DNA from: Bacillota bacterium
GTDB lineage: Bacteria; Bacillota; Clostridia; Lachnospirales; Lachnospiraceae
Direction of reading: 5' to 3'
Length of the DNA stretch: 51,039 nt
Assembly: GCA_023387655.1 (NCBI GenBank)
Contig: JAEWHR010000035.1
Span: 1-51,039, forward strand
Shown here in pieces: positions 50,648 to 51,039 of the stretch. Each line of letters starts with the position of its first letter. Position 1 is the stretch's first letter. The translations under genes were made by a program, and so were the position numbers. The notes below the pieces were generated by a model. It had not been told where the DNA came from. It did no database searches and saw only the letters and a program-made list of their open reading frames with translations.

Positions 50648-50678
50648 AAAACTGGCTGCTGTAAAGGCAGCAGCCAGT
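50648..50678 (-). terminator. Hairpin between the transporter and hyuA
   Basis: A perfect 10-bp stem (50651-50660 with 50669-50678) with TTTT on the minus strand. It may end most transcripts of the transporter or trim them before hyuA. Confidence 0.75.
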
Positions 50679-50687
50679 AAAAATCCT

Positions 50688-51039
50688 CTATACTAGATGA
50701 CCATACATAACAAATACTAAAAGACAAAGTATAATACCGATAATCCATCCGGTAGGAATTGACATCTTCATATAATCTTTTGTTGAAACTTTCGTATAAC
50801 CAAAGCCCCAAGCAACCCATGACTGAGTTACGTCAAGATGCTGAGGTGCTACTGTTGTAACCGCAAACAGTGGGTATAAAAATTGCACTGGCCAAGCTGT
50901 TACTGAAACAACAACCGCTAGAATAGCAGCGCCACATCCAACCAAGTTCATAGGACCACGGAAGAATCCTAATGGAGTTAAAATTGCAAATGCAATACAT
51001 AAAACCAAGGCACTGGTTGGTATAAAACCTCCAAGTAAT
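50688..51039 (-). CDS. Membrane transporter, C-terminal part (cut by window end)
   Basis: The last 116 residues of a gene whose start lies beyond 51039; the frame is open to the window edge. It has about three hydrophobic segments, PMNLVGCGAAILAVV and a C-terminal TGWIIGIILCLLVFVMYG, in the style of ion-coupled organic-acid carriers. The exact family is not clear. It is upstream of hyuA on the same strand and probably brings in the substrate. Confidence 0.65.
   Translation of the reverse strand, partial: LLGGFIPTSALVLCIAFAILTPLGFFRGPMNLVGCGAAILAVVVSVTAWPVQFLYPLFAVTTVAPQHLDVTQSWVAWGFGYTKVSTKDYMKMSIPTGWIIGIILCLLVFVMYGHLV

Overview
The window reads as the chromosome of a low-GC, spore-forming anaerobic Firmicute of the Clostridia, most likely Lachnospiraceae (Lachnoclostridium / Clostridium phytofermentans type). 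The signs are AT-rich intergenic DNA, strong AGGAGG ribosome sites, near-consensus sigma-A promoters with 17-bp spacers, a CwlD amidase, YwmB beside the ATP synthase operon, and the ywlC-ywlE-ywlF order known from Bacillus. The placement is inferred from protein style and gene order, not from a search. I see no prophage, transposon, CRISPR array or complete insertion sequence. This is mostly core chromosome with a few accessory loci.

Layout, left third. 1-6,000: a CmpB-type membrane protein, tRNA-Leu(CAG), a LuxR-type regulator, a small orphan gene behind a heavily folded leader, dtd-deoB, and a PAP2 phosphatase. 6,000-10,800: a three-gene unit of a methyltransferase, an 851-residue membrane-anchored protein ending in what looks like a dead C39 peptidase fold, and a family 2 glycosyltransferase. 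11,000-15,000: a small unknown gene, a soluble histidine kinase, a HIT protein, and murG with a TSCPD protein, separated by a 24-25 bp tandem repeat. 15,300-19,800: mtnN, the niacin repressor niaR with a PfoR/EIIC-type membrane protein behind a 38-bp palindromic operator, a YfcE phosphodiesterase and a glycerophosphodiesterase.

Middle. On the minus strand from 32,988 down to 19,882 runs a long block: GH18/SH3 protein, cwlD, Sua5 (ywlC), arginine phosphatase (ywlE) and rpiB, then a large hairpin terminator, then the complete ATP synthase operon (atpZ-atpI-atpB-E-F-H-A-G-D-C) followed by ywmB. The c subunit carries the Gln/Glu/hydroxyl set typical of sodium-binding rings. Next is a two-gene module of a Ser/Thr kinase fused to a ParA-like domain plus a separate ParA-like protein, divergent from mecA.

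Right third. DUF1858 protein, a 55-residue 2[4Fe-4S] ferredoxin, a MerR regulator, dnaB-rplI-gdpP (replicative helicase, L9, c-di-AMP phosphodiesterase), a Thr/Pro-linker lipoprotein, an unknown membrane protein, a MATE exporter, and finally an accessory locus: membrane transporter (cut by the window end), HyuA-type hydantoinase/oxoprolinase, an HExxH protein and a GntR/FCD regulator. The best candidates for undescribed biology are the kinase/ParA module, the hyuA-HExxH-GntR locus, the pseudo-C39 protein, the folded leader at 2,556-2,783 and the NiaR-linked transporter.
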